A stretch of DNA of 64,000 nt from Nitratireductor basaltis (GCF_000733725.1 NZ_JMQM01000002.1:372001-436000); one strand, 5' to 3'; shown: positions 7,609-17,495, counted from the stretch's first letter. Notes: generated by a model from the letters alone, not told the origin. Made by a program: numbers and translations.

Positions 7609-9045
7609 CTAGATGCCGCTAAGACCGTCCGAACCGACATAGGCGATGCGCAGCATGTTCGTGGCGCCTGGCGTGCGCAGGGGCACGCCGGCCGTGATGA
7701 TGACGCGGTCGCCGGGCTTTGCGAATTTCTCCTCGAAAGCGATGCGGCAGGCGCGGTCCACCATGTCGTCGAGATCACTGGCGTCGGCAGAGACGACGCA
7801 ATGCGTGCCCCAGACAAGGCTCAGGCGGCGGGCGGTTTCCACGACAGGCGACAGCGCGATGATCGGCACATGCGGGCGCTCACGCGCTGCGCGAAGCCCG
7901 GTCGTGCCTGACGAGGTGTAGGTCACGATGGCCGAAAGGTTGAGCGTCTCGGCAATCTGGCGCGAGGCCAGCGAGATGGCGTCAGCGCCTGTCGATTCGG
8001 GCTCGGAACGCTGTGCATTGACGATATTGGCGTAGGTCGGGTCACGCTCCACCTTGGTGGCGATGGAATCCATCATGGACACTGCTTCAACCGGATATTC
8101 GCCGGCAGCCGACTCGGCAGAGAGCATGACGGCATCCGCGCCTTCAAAAACAGCCGTTGCGACGTCGGACACTTCCGCGCGGGTTGGCACCGGCGCGGAG
8201 ATCATGGACTCAAGCATCTGGGTGGCTACCACCACCGGCTTGCCGGCGCGGCGGCAGGCGCGGGTGATCTGCTTCTGGATACCCGGCACCGATTCGATGG
8301 GCATTTCCACGCCAAGATCACCGCGTGCGACCATGAGTGCATCGGAAAGCTCCAGGATCTCGCCGAGGCGCTTGACGGCCTGCGGCTTTTCGATCTTCGC
8401 CATGAGGGCGGCACGGCCACGGGCAACCTTGCGCACATCGGCCAGATCTTCGGGACGCTGGACAAAGGAAAGGGCGATCCAGTCGACCCCCGTTTCCAGA
8501 ACGGCTTCCAGATCCTTCCGGTCCTTCTCGGTCAGCGCGCCAAGCGGCAGGTCGGTATCGGGCAGGCTGACGCCCTTGCGGTTGGAAATCTTGTTGCCGG
8601 CGACAACGCGGCATTTCAAGGCGTTTCCGGTGGTTTCCACGCATACAAGCTGAAGGCGACCATCATCGATGAGCAAGCGGTGGCCCGGCTCAACCGATTT
8701 CAGGATCTCGGGATGCGGCAAGTGAACGCGTGTCTTGTCGCCGGGCGCTTCATCGTCGTCCAGAGTGAAGTCCTGGCCAACTTCAAGCGTAACGCCCTTG
8801 TCCGCAAAGGTACCGACGCGAAGCTTCGGCCCCTGAAGGTCGGCCAGAATGCCGATCGGACGCTCTGCTTCCTTCTCCACGTCACGAATGCGAGCCACGA
8901 GAGTGCGCATCAAATCGTGGTCCGCATGGCTCATATTGATGCGGAAGACGTCGGCGCCTGCCTTGTGAAGGGCTGCGATCTGCTCCTTTTCGGAGGATGC
9001 CGGGCCCAGTGTGGCAAGAATCTTGACCTTGCGATTACGCTTCAT
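7609..9045 (-). CDS. pyk: Pyruvate kinase
   Basis: A 478-aa pyruvate kinase that makes pyruvate and ATP from phosphoenolpyruvate and ADP. The N-terminus KVKILATLGPAS and GADVFRINMSHA are family signatures. The active-site segment is VARGDLGVEMP, with the substrate/metal-binding lysine in LMAKIEKPQAV. The C-terminal allosteric domain is present at full length. The start overlaps the stop of the upstream DUF1036 gene by 4 nt (ATGA), a translationally coupled pair. Confidence 0.97.
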   Translation of the reverse strand: MKRNRKVKILATLGPASSEKEQIAALHKAGADVFRINMSHADHDLMRTLVARIRDVEKEAERPIGILADLQGPKLRVGTFADKGVTLEVGQDFTLDDDEAPGDKTRVHLPHPEILKSVEPGHRLLIDDGRLQLVCVETTGNALKCRVVAGNKISNRKGVSLPDTDLPLGALTEKDRKDLEAVLETGVDWIALSFVQRPEDLADVRKVARGRAALMAKIEKPQAVKRLGEILELSDALMVARGDLGVEMPIESVPGIQKQITRACRRAGKPVVVATQMLESMISAPVPTRAEVSDVATAVFEGADAVMLSAESAAGEYPVEAVSMMDSIATKVERDPTYANIVNAQRSEPESTGADAISLASRQIAETLNLSAIVTYTSSGTTGLRAARERPHVPIIALSPVVETARRLSLVWGTHCVVSADASDLDDMVDRACRIAFEEKFAKPGDRVIITAGVPLRTPGATNMLRIAYVGSDGLSGI

Positions 9046-9548
9046 TGTGATGCCCCCGTGGCTGGTGCTGCTGCAGCCGGGCTCGCGTTGCCTTGTGTAG
9101 CCGAAGTAGGCCCGCCATCCGTCAACTGCACCATCCAGTTCTCCTGTTCGCCTGTGTCATATTCCTGGAAGCCCGCGCGCTGGAAGCCGCGGGCAAAACA
9201 ATCGTTCACGCCCGAAATCTTGAATTCCTTGTCGGCTACGCACATCTGGATCGGGCCTTCCCAGCGCCCGCCGCGTGTCGCATCCTCGGCATAGAGATAG
9301 TAGTAGCGCGACTCCAGGCGGCCCTCGATCAGCGTCTTGCAGGTGGAGCCTTCAATGTGCCACCAGCCTTCACTGATCCAGCCGGTTGCCGCGCGATAGC
9401 CAATGGCCACGCCCACCAGATTCTGCGTCGCGTTGCAAACGCGGAAATCCGCCAGGCCGGGCCTGGCGCCCAAAAGCAGGAACCCGCTCGCTGTTGCGGC
9501 AAGCAAAAGCGCCGACCGCACCATTTTATTCGGTTTAGCGGACAGCAT
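9042..9548 (-). CDS. DUF1036 family exported protein
   Basis: A 168-aa protein with an N-terminal signal segment (MVRSALLLAATASGFLLLGA then RPGLADF). The DUF1036 domain follows, rich in Trp/Tyr with several Cys (FRVCNATQNLVGVAIGY, GWWHIEGSTCKTL, YYYLYAEDATRGG). The family is predicted to be envelope-located and is widespread in alphaproteobacteria; no activity is known to me. The C-terminal 25 residues are a low-complexity Ala/Pro/Thr tail. An ATG at 9548 and a later ATG giving MVRSALLL are both usable starts. It overlaps pyk by 4 nt. Confidence 0.82.
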   Translation of the reverse strand: MLSAKPNKMVRSALLLAATASGFLLLGARPGLADFRVCNATQNLVGVAIGYRAATGWISEGWWHIEGSTCKTLIEGRLESRYYYLYAEDATRGGRWEGPIQMCVADKEFKISGVNDCFARGFQRAGFQEYDTGEQENWMVQLTDGGPTSATQGNASPAAAAPATGASQ

Positions 9549-9699
9549 GATCACGCTCTATCCATGAAAATCAGCATGGCTACCTTTTCGGCAATGTCCG
9601 CCTCACTGTCAACGCGGGGGAAAGATTGGCGAAGCCAAAAGCTGCTTTTCCATCAAAAGATTGCATGAGGGCCGGTGTTTTGGAAAGAAGGAGGCAATA

Positions 9700-9729
9700 A
9701 TGCACTCACCTTTTGAACGAGCCAGATGA
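9700..9729 (+). CDS. Nine-codon upstream ORF (possible leader peptide) overlapping the N-formylglutamate amidohydrolase start
   Basis: ATG at 9700, encoding MHSPFERAR, is preceded by AAGGAGG at 9688-9694 with a 5-nt gap, the strongest ribosome-binding site in the region. Its TGA (9727-9729) overlaps the ATG of the next gene at 9726 (ATGA). The downstream gene is in another frame, has an in-frame stop at 9714-9716 and has no good ribosome-binding site of its own. Reinitiation or coupling from this short frame is therefore the simplest reading. Whether the peptide itself matters is unknown. Confidence 0.45.
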   Translation: MHSPFERAR

Positions 9730-10535
9730 CAGCCGCTTCACAATTCCCGCCTTTTGAGAAGATCGAGGGCGATTTCTCGTCCGGTCTGGTCCTCATCGCG
9801 GACCACGCTTTCAACCTGCTGCCGGATTCATATGGAACGCTCGGCTTGCCGGCTTGTGAAATGCAGCGGCACATCGCCTATGACATCGGGATCGAGGCAT
9901 TGACCCGTGCATTGTCCCGTCTGACGGGCGCGCCAGCCGTCATGGCGCGGTTCTCGCGCCTGTTGATCGATCCGAATCGAGGCGAGGACGATCCGACACT
10001 GATCCGTCAGCTCTATGACGGCACGGTCGTGCCGGGCAATTATCCGCTGAGCGAGCAGGAGCGGTCACTGCGGCTCGAGCGCTATTACCAGCCCTACCAT
10101 CAGGCGGTGGATGAACTGCTGGACAATGTTGAAAACGGCTCCGGCAGGCCGCCACTGGTCATTTCGCTGCATTCCTTCACGCCGCGCATGCAGGGACGCG
10201 AACGTCCATGGCATGCAGGCATATTATGGGACAGTGATGAGCGCGCGGTGAAGCCGCTTCTGGAGATGTTGCGGTCAGAGCCCGGTCTCTTGGTCGGTGA
10301 CAACGAACCTTATGAAGGCGCGCTGGCCGGTGACAGCATGTTCAAGCACTGTACGGTGCGAGGCTATGCCCATGCCTTGATCGAAATACGCCAGGACCTG
10401 ATATCAGGGGATGCCGGCATTCAGGAATGGGCCAACCGCCTGGCACCGATGCTGGATGAGTTGAACAGCCGTTCGGAGTTGCATGAGAGCATAATCGGGC
10501 CGTCGCGTACCGGCCCCGTACCAGGGAGATCATGA
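9726..10535 (+). CDS. N-formylglutamate amidohydrolase family protein
   Basis: A 269-aa member of the FGase family, which hydrolyses N-formylglutamate and related N-formyl or N-acyl amino acids (HutG/HutF-linked in histidine catabolism). Likely zinc ligands lie in LIADHAFNLLPD and SLHSFTPRMQG. Another conserved stretch is ARFSRLLIDPNRGEDDPTLI. No other hut gene is nearby, so a role in histidine breakdown is not supported by context. The start at 9726 is fixed by an upstream in-frame stop. It overlaps DUF1244 by 4 nt. Confidence 0.85.
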   Translation: MTAASQFPPFEKIEGDFSSGLVLIADHAFNLLPDSYGTLGLPACEMQRHIAYDIGIEALTRALSRLTGAPAVMARFSRLLIDPNRGEDDPTLIRQLYDGTVVPGNYPLSEQERSLRLERYYQPYHQAVDELLDNVENGSGRPPLVISLHSFTPRMQGRERPWHAGILWDSDERAVKPLLEMLRSEPGLLVGDNEPYEGALAGDSMFKHCTVRGYAHALIEIRQDLISGDAGIQEWANRLAPMLDELNSRSELHESIIGPSRTGPVPGRS

Positions 10536-10837
10536 TGGACAAGCTGACACCCGAACAGACGCGCGATCTCGAGGCCGCAGCTTTCCGCCGGCTTGTGTCG
10601 CATCTGCGCGAGCGGACGGATGTGCAGAATATCGACATGATGAATCTCGCGGGCTTCTGCCGCAACTGTCTCTCACGCTGGTATCAGGAAGCGGCAGAAG
10701 AAGCCGGAACGCCCTTGTCCAAGGACGAGGCACGCGAGATCGTCTACGGCATGCCCTATGAGGAATGGCGCGCGCGCCATCAGACCGAGGCGAGCCCGGA
10801 GCAGCAGAAGAAATTCGCCGAGCGGCAAGAAGAATAG
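10532..10837 (+). CDS. DUF1244 family protein
   Basis: A 101-aa soluble protein with the family core MMNLAGFCRNCLSRWYQ (conserved Cys-x-x-Cys) and EAREIVYGMPYEEWRARHQ. The family is almost confined to proteobacteria and has a known fold but no assigned activity. Two consecutive ATGs (10532, 10535) start it, and the first overlaps the stop of the amidohydrolase gene. GGGAG a few bases upstream can serve either. The last 15 residues are Glu/Gln-rich. Confidence 0.85.
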   Translation: MMDKLTPEQTRDLEAAAFRRLVSHLRERTDVQNIDMMNLAGFCRNCLSRWYQEAAEEAGTPLSKDEAREIVYGMPYEEWRARHQTEASPEQQKKFAERQEE

Positions 10838-10849
10838 CAGCGCTGCAGC

Positions 10850-12055
10850 TTATTCTCCGGCCGAAATCGCGGTGCCGGCAGCCCAACCTGATGACCATGC
10901 CCACTGGAAATTGTAGCCGCCAAGCCATCCGGTGACGTCGACGACCTCGCCGATGAAATAGAGGCCGGGCACGGATTTCGCTTCCATGGTCTTCGATTCC
11001 AGACCAGCCGTGTCCACGCCGCCGAGGGTAACTTCGGCAGTGCGATAGCCTTCGGTGCCTGTGGGATACAGCTCCCAGTTTTTCAGCCCTTCCGCGATGG
11101 CCGCGAGCTTGCGGTCGGCCTGTTCGCCGAGGATTCCGCTCCAGCCATTCGTTTGCGCCAGATATGCGGCAAGGCGTTTGGGCAAGATCTCGGCAAGAGC
11201 CGTCGGCAGGGTTCTCCGCGGGAATGCCTGCTTCATTTCGATCAGCCTTTCGGCAATATCGACGGTGGGCTCCAGACAGATGCGAATTGGCTGCTTTTCG
11301 CGCCAATAGGATGAAATCTGGAGAATGGCGGGGCCGGACATGCCGCGATGGGTGAAGAGTATCGCTTCCTCAAAGCGCGCCTTGCCAACTTTGACGACCG
11401 CATCGGCGGAAATGCCGGAGATCTCGCGGAAACCGGCCAGAACATCTTCACCAAATGTCAAAGGCACCAGGGCAGGGCGTGTTGGTGTTACCGAGAGGCC
11501 AAAACGCTCAGCGAGCTGGTAGCCATGGCCTGTCGCACCCATTTTCGGGATCGACTTGCCGCCGCAGGCGACGACGAAGTTTCTGGCGGTAATTGCCCCG
11601 GGCCAGTCGCCTCCAAGCCGCAGCACGAAACCGCTTTCGGTCCTGTCGATGGCCTCGAGCGTGGTGCGCAGGCGCATCTCGACCTTTGCCTGCTCCATCT
11701 CGTTGCGGAGCATCTGGATGATGTCCTTGGCGGAGCGATCGCAAAAGAGTTGTCCAAGCGTCTTCTCGTGCCAGGGAATGTCGTGCTTCTCGACGAGATC
11801 GAGAAAGTCGCGCGGTGTGTAGCGGCCGAGGGCGGACTTGGCAAAATGGCGGTTGCCGGAGATGAAGTTCTCCGCCCGTGCGCCGATATTCGTGAAATTG
11901 CAGCGACCGCCGCCGGAGATGCGAATTTTCTCGCCCGGTGCCTTGGCATGATCCACCACAAGAACACGACCGCCCCGGGAGGCTGCATATATGGCACACA
12001 TCATCCCGGCCGCACCGGCACCCAGAATCACTGTGTCGAACTGTTCAACTCTCAT
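10850..12055 (-). CDS. NAD(P)/FAD-dependent oxidoreductase, HI0933/YhiN family
   Basis: A 401-aa flavoprotein of the HI0933-like (YhiN) family. The FAD-binding dinucleotide fold is at the N-terminus ([20 protein letters not shown]), followed by [16 protein letters not shown]. The C-terminus has the second FAD contact ([19 protein letters not shown], then WAWSSGW). Substrate and pathway are unknown; the reaction is inferred only as a redox step. It is convergent with DUF1244 and divergent from gapR. Confidence 0.88.
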   Translation of the reverse strand: MRVEQFDTVILGAGAAGMMCAIYAASRGGRVLVVDHAKAPGEKIRISGGGRCNFTNIGARAENFISGNRHFAKSALGRYTPRDFLDLVEKHDIPWHEKTLGQLFCDRSAKDIIQMLRNEMEQAKVEMRLRTTLEAIDRTESGFVLRLGGDWPGAITARNFVVACGGKSIPKMGATGHGYQLAERFGLSVTPTRPALVPLTFGEDVLAGFREISGISADAVVKVGKARFEEAILFTHRGMSGPAILQISSYWREKQPIRICLEPTVDIAERLIEMKQAFPRRTLPTALAEILPKRLAAYLAQTNGWSGILGEQADRKLAAIAEGLKNWELYPTGTEGYRTAEVTLGGVDTAGLESKTMEAKSVPGLYFIGEVVDVTGWLGGYNFQWAWSSGWAAGTAISAGE

Positions 12056-12226
12056 CGGCGGCGCGGCACCCTTGCTTCAACTGAGGCAGCCCATAGCATT
12101 GCGCGGCACGCTGAGCCAATGACGCAGGCACTCGAACAAGTCTTGACCCGCCGGGACGGCTGGGGCATCGAACCGCAACTCTATTCTTCCCGCGAGTCGG
12201 GCATCACATCACATTCGGAGAGTGTC

Positions 12227-12490
12227 ATGGCAGACGATATCACCAGCGAGACTTCCCAGACCGTTGCCGCCGGCCAGCTGCGGGCCTTCATCGAGCGCGT
12301 GGAACGGCTTGAGGAAGAGAAGAAGACCATCTCGGAGGACATCAAGGAAGTCTATGCCGAGATGAAGGCCAACGGCTTCGACACAAAGGCTGTTCGCACG
12401 ATCGTGCGCCTGCGCAAGAAGGAAGAAGCCGAGCGCCAGGAAGAAGAGGCGATGATCGACCTCTACAAGGCCGCGTTGGGGATGCCCTGA
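12227..12490 (+). CDS. gapR: GapR family nucleoid-associated protein (DUF2312)
   Basis: An 87-aa DUF2312 protein, the family of GapR. In Caulobacter GapR binds overtwisted, AT-rich DNA ahead of replication and transcription forks and stimulates topoisomerases. Visible: a coiled-coil first helix ([20 protein letters not shown]) and the conserved [20 protein letters not shown] followed by [17 protein letters not shown] chose the ATG at 12227 (MADDITSE) because GGAG lies 5 nt upstream and homologues start the same way. The frame is open far upstream only as a shadow of the antisense flavoprotein gene. Confidence 0.92.
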   Translation: MADDITSETSQTVAAGQLRAFIERVERLEEEKKTISEDIKEVYAEMKANGFDTKAVRTIVRLRKKEEAERQEEEAMIDLYKAALGMP

Positions 12491-12508
12491 TCTTCGGATC
12501 GAATGCCT

Positions 12509-12584
<76 letters not shown>

Positions 12585-12599
12585 ATCGCCATGCGCTGC

Positions 12600-12628
12600 A
12601 TTTAGGAATGCGCTGCGAAGGCTGTCAA
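12600..12628 (-). promoter_or_regulatory. Predicted sigma-70 promoter for tRNA-Ala
   Basis: On the minus strand TTGACA (12623-12628), 17-nt spacer, CTAAAT (12600-12605), ending about 15 nt before the tRNA 5' end. The -35 hexamer and spacing are consensus. Confidence 0.65.
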
Positions 12629-12715
12629 GAAGCGTCGAAGGCCAAGGCTCTTGCCGCTTTGGCCTGCAATGGCTACATGTCGTGTGCTTTTTGAAGAATG
12701 GCCACGGAGAAATGA

Positions 12716-13009
12716 ATGCTCGCGCTTATTCAGACCATCGTCATGGCGCTCGACATCTATTGGTGGCTCATTATCGGATCCGCCATCTTCTCCTGGCTTT
12801 ACGCCTTCAATGTCGTGAATTCGGGCAATCAGTTTGTCGGTGCGGTCGGCAATTTTCTCTATCGCGTGACCGAACCGGCGCTGCGCCCCATCCGGCGCGT
12901 GCTTCCTGATCTTGGCGGGATAGACATTTCACCGATCATACTTCTTCTGATCCTCTTCTTCGTCCGTCAGTTTCTCATCACGACCGTAGCACCTGCGCTT
13001 CTTGGCTGA
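12716..13009 (+). CDS. YggT family integral membrane protein
   Basis: A 97-aa inner-membrane protein with two hydrophobic helices flanking a short cytoplasmic loop. It carries the YggT pattern [20 protein letters not shown] followed by [20 protein letters not shown]. YggT proteins are linked to envelope or osmotic functions, but no activity is proven. GGAG lies 6 nt before the ATG at 12716, which favours it over the ATG 4 nt earlier. Its 3' end overlaps the DUF167 gene by 8 nt, the usual YggT-DUF167 pairing. Confidence 0.88.
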   Translation: MLALIQTIVMALDIYWWLIIGSAIFSWLYAFNVVNSGNQFVGAVGNFLYRVTEPALRPIRRVLPDLGGIDISPIILLLILFFVRQFLITTVAPALLG

Positions 13010-13328
13010 GGGCGGGTTCTTCACGATCTGCAGCGAGGGCATACGCGTTCGTATTCGCGTGACGCCAAAAGCAGCGCGTGACGCCATCGGTTCGGTCGAA
13101 GGCGTTGGCGGCGAGGAGGTCTGGCTGAAAGCGCGCGTGCGTGCGGTGCCTGAGGACGGCAGGGCCAATCGAGCATTGGAAAAGCTGCTGGCCAAGACCT
13201 TCCACGTGGCAAAGTCCGACATTGCCATCGAAAGCGGGCAGACGAGCCGCCGCAAGGTGGTTCTGATCCGCGGCAATAGGGATGTCCTGGCTCAGACATG
13301 CATGTCATTTGCAGAAGCTTCGGGGTGA
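13002..13328 (+). CDS. DUF167 (YggU-type) family protein
   Basis: A 108-aa small alpha/beta protein with the DUF167 signature: [18 protein letters not shown] at the start, [22 protein letters not shown] in the middle, and [14 protein letters not shown] near the end. The function is unknown. It most likely starts at the TTG at 13002, inside the end of yggT, because no ATG or GTG fits the domain start. The coupling to yggT by overlap supports this. Confidence 0.82.
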   Translation: MAEGGFFTICSEGIRVRIRVTPKAARDAIGSVEGVGGEEVWLKARVRAVPEDGRANRALEKLLAKTFHVAKSDIAIESGQTSRRKVVLIRGNRDVLAQTCMSFAEASG

Positions 13329-13508
13329 GAGCTGCGTTTCGTCCAACAGTGTGGCCGGAATGTCGCCCCGGAAGCCGTGATCTCGCATTACAATCCCTGA
13401 ACGGAAAATAGGTCTGATCGCGGCGTTGTGCGTCATGGTTGATGCTTCATTAACGATGGCTTCGCTATGGTCCGCCGACCGGTAATTTGCAGCAGCAGAA
13501 GGCTCTTG

Positions 13509-14798
13509 ATGAGCGTCGCGTCTTTCAGGCTCCGTTCTTGTTTGCGGCCCCTCGCTGCCGGGGTGCTGGCCGTGAGCCTTGCATGGCCCGTCGGGCTCAA
13601 TGCCCAGACAGTGGATTTCCTCGAACAACAGCGCATCGAGCGGGAGCAGGAATTCGAGCGGGTGACGCAGGAGCTGGAAGCCAGCCAGCAGCGTCAGCAG
13701 GAACTGGCGGAGGAAATCGACAAGGTTCGCGACGACCAGAATGCGGTCACTGCAGCACTTATCCAGACAGCCAAGACCGAGCGCAAGCTCTCCGAAGACA
13801 TCGCTGATATCGAGACCCGGCTGGAAAGCCTGTTGCTGCGCCGGGAGGACCTGAAGACATCGCTACGCGCCCGGCGCGGAACACTGGCGGAGGTGCTGGG
13901 CGCCCTGCAGCGCATGGGTCTCAACCCGCCGCCGGCGATTCTGGTTCGGCCTGAAGATGCGCTGGCCTCCGTGCGCAGCGCGATCCTGTTGGGTGCGGTC
14001 GTTCCGGAGCTTCGCTCGGAAACCGAAATGCTCGCCACGGATTTGCGAGAGCTTTCGCGCGTTGTGGCCTCGATCAATGACGAGCAGGAGCGGCTTACCG
14101 CAAAGATCGCCGCACAGGCGAAGGAGAAGCAGCGCCTAGAGGCCCTTTTGGAAGAGCAGCAGCGCATGCAGGCGGAAGCTGAAGGGCAGATGCGCGAAGA
14201 GCTCGAGCAGGCCGAGACGCTTGCGATGGAGGCGGACAGCCTGCAGGCGCTTATCGGTGCATTGCAGAGCAAGATCACCAGCCTGAGTGAACGCATGGAG
14301 GAGCAGCGGGAAAATGCACGGGAGGGTACGGGCCTTAAGGAGCTAGTGCCTTTTTCGGAGCGCCGCGGCATGGTTCCGCTGCCTGTTTCAGGCACTTTCG
14401 CATCACGCTTTGGTGAAGATGACAGCACCGGAGCAGCGCTGAAAGGCGACATTCTAAGGACACAATCGGGCGCAATCGTTACATCTCCGGCGGATGGCAC
14501 GGTGCTCTATGCGGGGCCTTTCCGCTCATATGGTCAGCTATTGATACTGGACCCGGGCGATGACTATCATATTGTGTTGGCTGGAATGGATCGGTTGAAC
14601 GTCAAGCTTGGTCAGAAAGTGCTGGCGGGAGAGCCGGTTGGCCTTATGGGCGAGGCACGGCTGGCGAGCATCGCGGCAGGACCAATGGAAGGTTCCGAGC
14701 GCGAGCTCTACATAGAATTCAGAAAAGACGGAACACCCGTCGATCCCAGGCGCTGGTGGGCGCGGGAAACACCTGGAAGGATGGGAAATGATACGTAA
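13509..14798 (+). CDS. Murein hydrolase activator EnvC-like protein (coiled coil plus degenerate M23/LytM domain)
   Basis: A 429-aa exported protein. It has a signal peptide (SFRLRSCLRPLAAGVLAVSL then AWPVGLNAQ), a long coiled coil over roughly residues 30-260, and a C-terminal LytM-like beta domain (GTFASRFGEDDSTGAALKG, GTVLYAGPFRSYGQLLILD). The HxxxD and HxH zinc ligands of active M23 peptidases are not seen. It therefore probably activates amidases during cell separation, as EnvC does, and does not cut peptidoglycan. The start at 13509 follows AGAAGG; an ATG 14 codons upstream is possible. It overlaps ctpA by 11 nt. Confidence 0.88.
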   Translation: MSVASFRLRSCLRPLAAGVLAVSLAWPVGLNAQTVDFLEQQRIEREQEFERVTQELEASQQRQQELAEEIDKVRDDQNAVTAALIQTAKTERKLSEDIADIETRLESLLLRREDLKTSLRARRGTLAEVLGALQRMGLNPPPAILVRPEDALASVRSAILLGAVVPELRSETEMLATDLRELSRVVASINDEQERLTAKIAAQAKEKQRLEALLEEQQRMQAEAEGQMREELEQAETLAMEADSLQALIGALQSKITSLSERMEEQRENAREGTGLKELVPFSERRGMVPLPVSGTFASRFGEDDSTGAALKGDILRTQSGAIVTSPADGTVLYAGPFRSYGQLLILDPGDDYHIVLAGMDRLNVKLGQKVLAGEPVGLMGEARLASIAAGPMEGSERELYIEFRKDGTPVDPRRWWARETPGRMGNDT

Positions 14799-16113
14799 GC
14801 TGTCCATGTTGTTCGCTGGAGCCCTGCTCGGCGCGACTGCTGTCACGGTGGTCAATGGCGCGAACGGTGTTTCGGCGAATGCGGCAGGCACGGACACCTA
14901 CCGGCAGCTCGCCATATTTGGTGACATTTTCGAGCGCGTGCGGGCTCAATATGTAACGCCGCCGGATGACAAGGAGCTGGTCGAGAGCGCCATCAACGGC
15001 ATGCTCACCTCGCTTGATCCGCATTCTTCCTACCTCAATGCCGAAGCCGCAAAAGACATGCGGGTTCAGACCAAGGGCGAGTTCGGCGGTCTTGGCATCG
15101 AAGTCACCATGGAAAACGAGCTGGTGAAGGTTGTCGCTCCGATCGATGACACGCCGGCTGCGCGCGCAGGCATTCTTTCCGGCGATCTGATCGAGAAGAT
15201 CGACGGCGAGGAGGTGCGCGGCATGACGCTTTCCGATGCGGTCGACCTGATGCGCGGCCCGGTAAACACACCTATCGAGCTTTCGGTCCTGCGCGAAGGC
15301 GTGGCCAAGCCGCTGCAGATCACCATCATCCGCGACATCGTGAAGGTGAAGGCGGTCAAGTACCGCGTCGAGGAAGATGTCGGTTACCTCAAGATCACAT
15401 CCTTCACCGAGAAGACCACGAATGATCTGAAGGAAGCGATCGAGGCCATCAAGAACGAAGTCCCCGACAAGGACCTGAAGGGCTATGTCCTTGACCTCCG
15501 TCTCAATCCGGGCGGCCTTCTCGATCAGGCAGTCAACGTCTCCGATGCCTTCCTGGAGCGCGGCGAGATTGTTTCGACCCGTGGTCGCGAGGCTGAAGAC
15601 ATTTCGCGCTACGACTCGCGTGCGGGTGACAATATCGATGGCAAGCCGCTTGTCGTCCTGATCAATGGCGGGTCGGCAAGCGCTTCGGAGATCGTGGCCG
15701 GCGCACTGCAGGATCACCGTCGTGCGACGGTTCTTGGCACACAGTCCTTCGGCAAGGGCTCGGTACAGACGATCATTCCGCTTGGCGAGAATGGTGCGTT
15801 GCGGCTTACGACGGCGCTCTATTACACGCCTTCCGGCCAGTCGATCCAGGGCAAGGGCATCACACCGGACATCAAGGTCGAGCAGCCTCTGCCGGAAGAC
15901 ATGGCCGGCAGCGATCTGACACGCGGCGAATCCGATCTTCGCGGTCATATCCAGGGTGAGGAAGAAAGCGAAGAGGGTTCCGGCTCCATCGCATATGTTC
16001 CGCAGGACCCGGAAGAAGACGAGCAGCTGCGTTTCGCCCTGCAGCTTCTGCGAGGCGAGAAATCCGACCCGGCATTCCCGCCCAATCCGGACAAGGCCGT
16101 GATGAACCAGTAG
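14788..16113 (+). CDS. ctpA: Carboxyl-terminal processing protease (S41 family)
   Basis: A 441-aa exported serine protease of the C-terminal processing family. Order: signal peptide (residues 1-30), PDZ domain with GEFGGLGIEVTMENELVKV, then the S41 catalytic domain. The catalytic serine lies in INGGSASASEIVAGALQD and the lysine in TQSFGKGSVQTIIP (Ser-Lys dyad). The last 60 residues are an acidic, disordered tail. It should trim envelope proteins or peptidoglycan hydrolases in the periplasm. It overlaps the EnvC-like gene, which fits joint control of cell-wall turnover. Confidence 0.95.
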   Translation: MIRKLSMLFAGALLGATAVTVVNGANGVSANAAGTDTYRQLAIFGDIFERVRAQYVTPPDDKELVESAINGMLTSLDPHSSYLNAEAAKDMRVQTKGEFGGLGIEVTMENELVKVVAPIDDTPAARAGILSGDLIEKIDGEEVRGMTLSDAVDLMRGPVNTPIELSVLREGVAKPLQITIIRDIVKVKAVKYRVEEDVGYLKITSFTEKTTNDLKEAIEAIKNEVPDKDLKGYVLDLRLNPGGLLDQAVNVSDAFLERGEIVSTRGREAEDISRYDSRAGDNIDGKPLVVLINGGSASASEIVAGALQDHRRATVLGTQSFGKGSVQTIIPLGENGALRLTTALYYTPSGQSIQGKGITPDIKVEQPLPEDMAGSDLTRGESDLRGHIQGEEESEEGSGSIAYVPQDPEEDEQLRFALQLLRGEKSDPAFPPNPDKAVMNQ

Positions 16114-16121
16114 ACCTTTCG

Positions 16122-16150
16122 AAACACCCGCCCGACCGGCGGGTGTTTTT
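16122..16150 (+). terminator. Intrinsic terminator after ctpA
   Basis: AAACACCCGCC pairs with GGCGGGTGTTT around a 5-nt loop, followed by a T-run, 10 nt after the ctpA stop. Confidence 0.85.
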
Positions 16151-16301
16151 CTTTGCGCGGGCTTTTTCCATGCATCGAAGGTGAAATTGCGAACCCGGTT
16201 GCAATTTTTGGCAATAGGGATTCTGTTGCTATTCAGCCACGCTTGGAAAAGATTGAATTGTGGCCATATTCGCCCCCGTTTCCTGAGTCATCCCGAACAG
16301 C

Positions 16302-17495
16302 ATGAAAAGCTCTCAGAACAGGCTCGACACGCCACTTGGACAAACGCCAGAGCCGCGCCAGACGCGGACTGCGCGGCGCGTTGGGCTCGCCAGTTTCCTG
16401 TACGGTAGTCTTGCCGTCGCAGTCGTTGCGGGTTCAACGGTTTTGGCATTGCGCGACAAGGGCTATGACGGCACGGGAAACGGGCAGATGGTGCAAGCAG
16501 CAGCGCCCGATGCCATGGCCACCGATGGCAGCGCCACGCTTGATGATGCAAAACCGGTTGCGGCAGCCGCGAGAGAAGCGCCATCGAACGTGGAAGGCAA
16601 GCCTCAGATCATCAAGGTTCCGAAACCTGTCCCCGAGAACGACAGCTTCAAGCGCATCGTGATCCGCGACCCATCTTCGGTGGGGCCGGATAGTCGGGTT
16701 GCGCATCTGCCGGACCGGGCGTTGCTGGAAGAGTCGGAATCAGGCGTGCTGCCCGTGCGCGACGCCAATGGCCGGCGCCCCTTTGATGCCTATGCGCGTC
16801 CATGGTCGGGGGCAGGGGGCGCAAAGATCGCGATCGTGATTGGCGGGCTTGGTATTTCGCAAACAGGCACTCAGGCGGCCATTCAGGCTCTGCCGGGAGA
16901 GGTGACGCTTGCCTTCGCCCCTCACGGCAACAGTCTGGGGCGGTGGATGCAGGAAGCGCGGCGTGACGGCCACGAGATACTGCTGCAGGTGCCGCTGGAG
17001 CCATTCGACTACCCCCGTGCAAATCCCGGGCGGCATACACTGCTCGTATCGGCCAGTGAAACGCAACGGCAGGATGATCTCCATTGGGTTCTCGCACGCA
17101 TGACCAATTATGTTGGCGTGATGAATTATATGGGCGCGCGCTTCACCGCCGACCAGGCCGCCATGGAAGAGCTCATGGATGAGCTCGCTCAGCGCGGTCT
17201 TGGCTATCTGGATGACGGCAGCTCCGCGCGCAGTCTGGCCCGCGACGTTGCCCAAAGGAAGGGAGTGCCCTTCGCTGCCAGTGATGCGGCCATAGACGCG
17301 AGTGGAAAGCGCGGCGACATATTGGCGAAGCTTGACGAGCTTGAGCGGACAGCACGGGCGAAGGGCATGGCAATCGGGTATGGCTCCGCGCTGGAGGCGA
17401 CAGTGGAAACCGTCAGTGCGTGGGCGGGCGAGGTACGCAAGCGCGGCATAGAACTCGTGCCCGTCACGGCGGTTTCATTCGACCCGGAACGCTGA
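16302..17495 (+). CDS. Divergent polysaccharide deacetylase family protein
   Basis: A 397-aa protein with a cytoplasmic N-terminus, one membrane anchor ([20 protein letters not shown], residues 28-47), a low-complexity linker, and a C-terminal domain of the divergent polysaccharide deacetylase family. That domain starts at [19 protein letters not shown] and includes [34 protein letters not shown] and [16 protein letters not shown]. The catalytic Asp/His pattern of true NodB enzymes is only partly kept, so enzymatic activity is uncertain. It lies between ctpA and rppH, a gene order common in this bacterial order. Confidence 0.85.
   Translation: MKSSQNRLDTPLGQTPEPRQTRTARRVGLASFLYGSLAVAVVAGSTVLALRDKGYDGTGNGQMVQAAAPDAMATDGSATLDDAKPVAAAAREAPSNVEGKPQIIKVPKPVPENDSFKRIVIRDPSSVGPDSRVAHLPDRALLEESESGVLPVRDANGRRPFDAYARPWSGAGGAKIAIVIGGLGISQTGTQAAIQALPGEVTLAFAPHGNSLGRWMQEARRDGHEILLQVPLEPFDYPRANPGRHTLLVSASETQRQDDLHWVLARMTNYVGVMNYMGARFTADQAAMEELMDELAQRGLGYLDDGSSARSLARDVAQRKGVPFAASDAAIDASGKRGDILAKLDELERTARAKGMAIGYGSALEATVETVSAWAGEVRKRGIELVPVTAVSFDPER

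Noticed and set aside
14719-15948. A 409-codon minus-strand frame across ctpA
   Set aside because: Antisense to ctpA, with no protein-like pattern.
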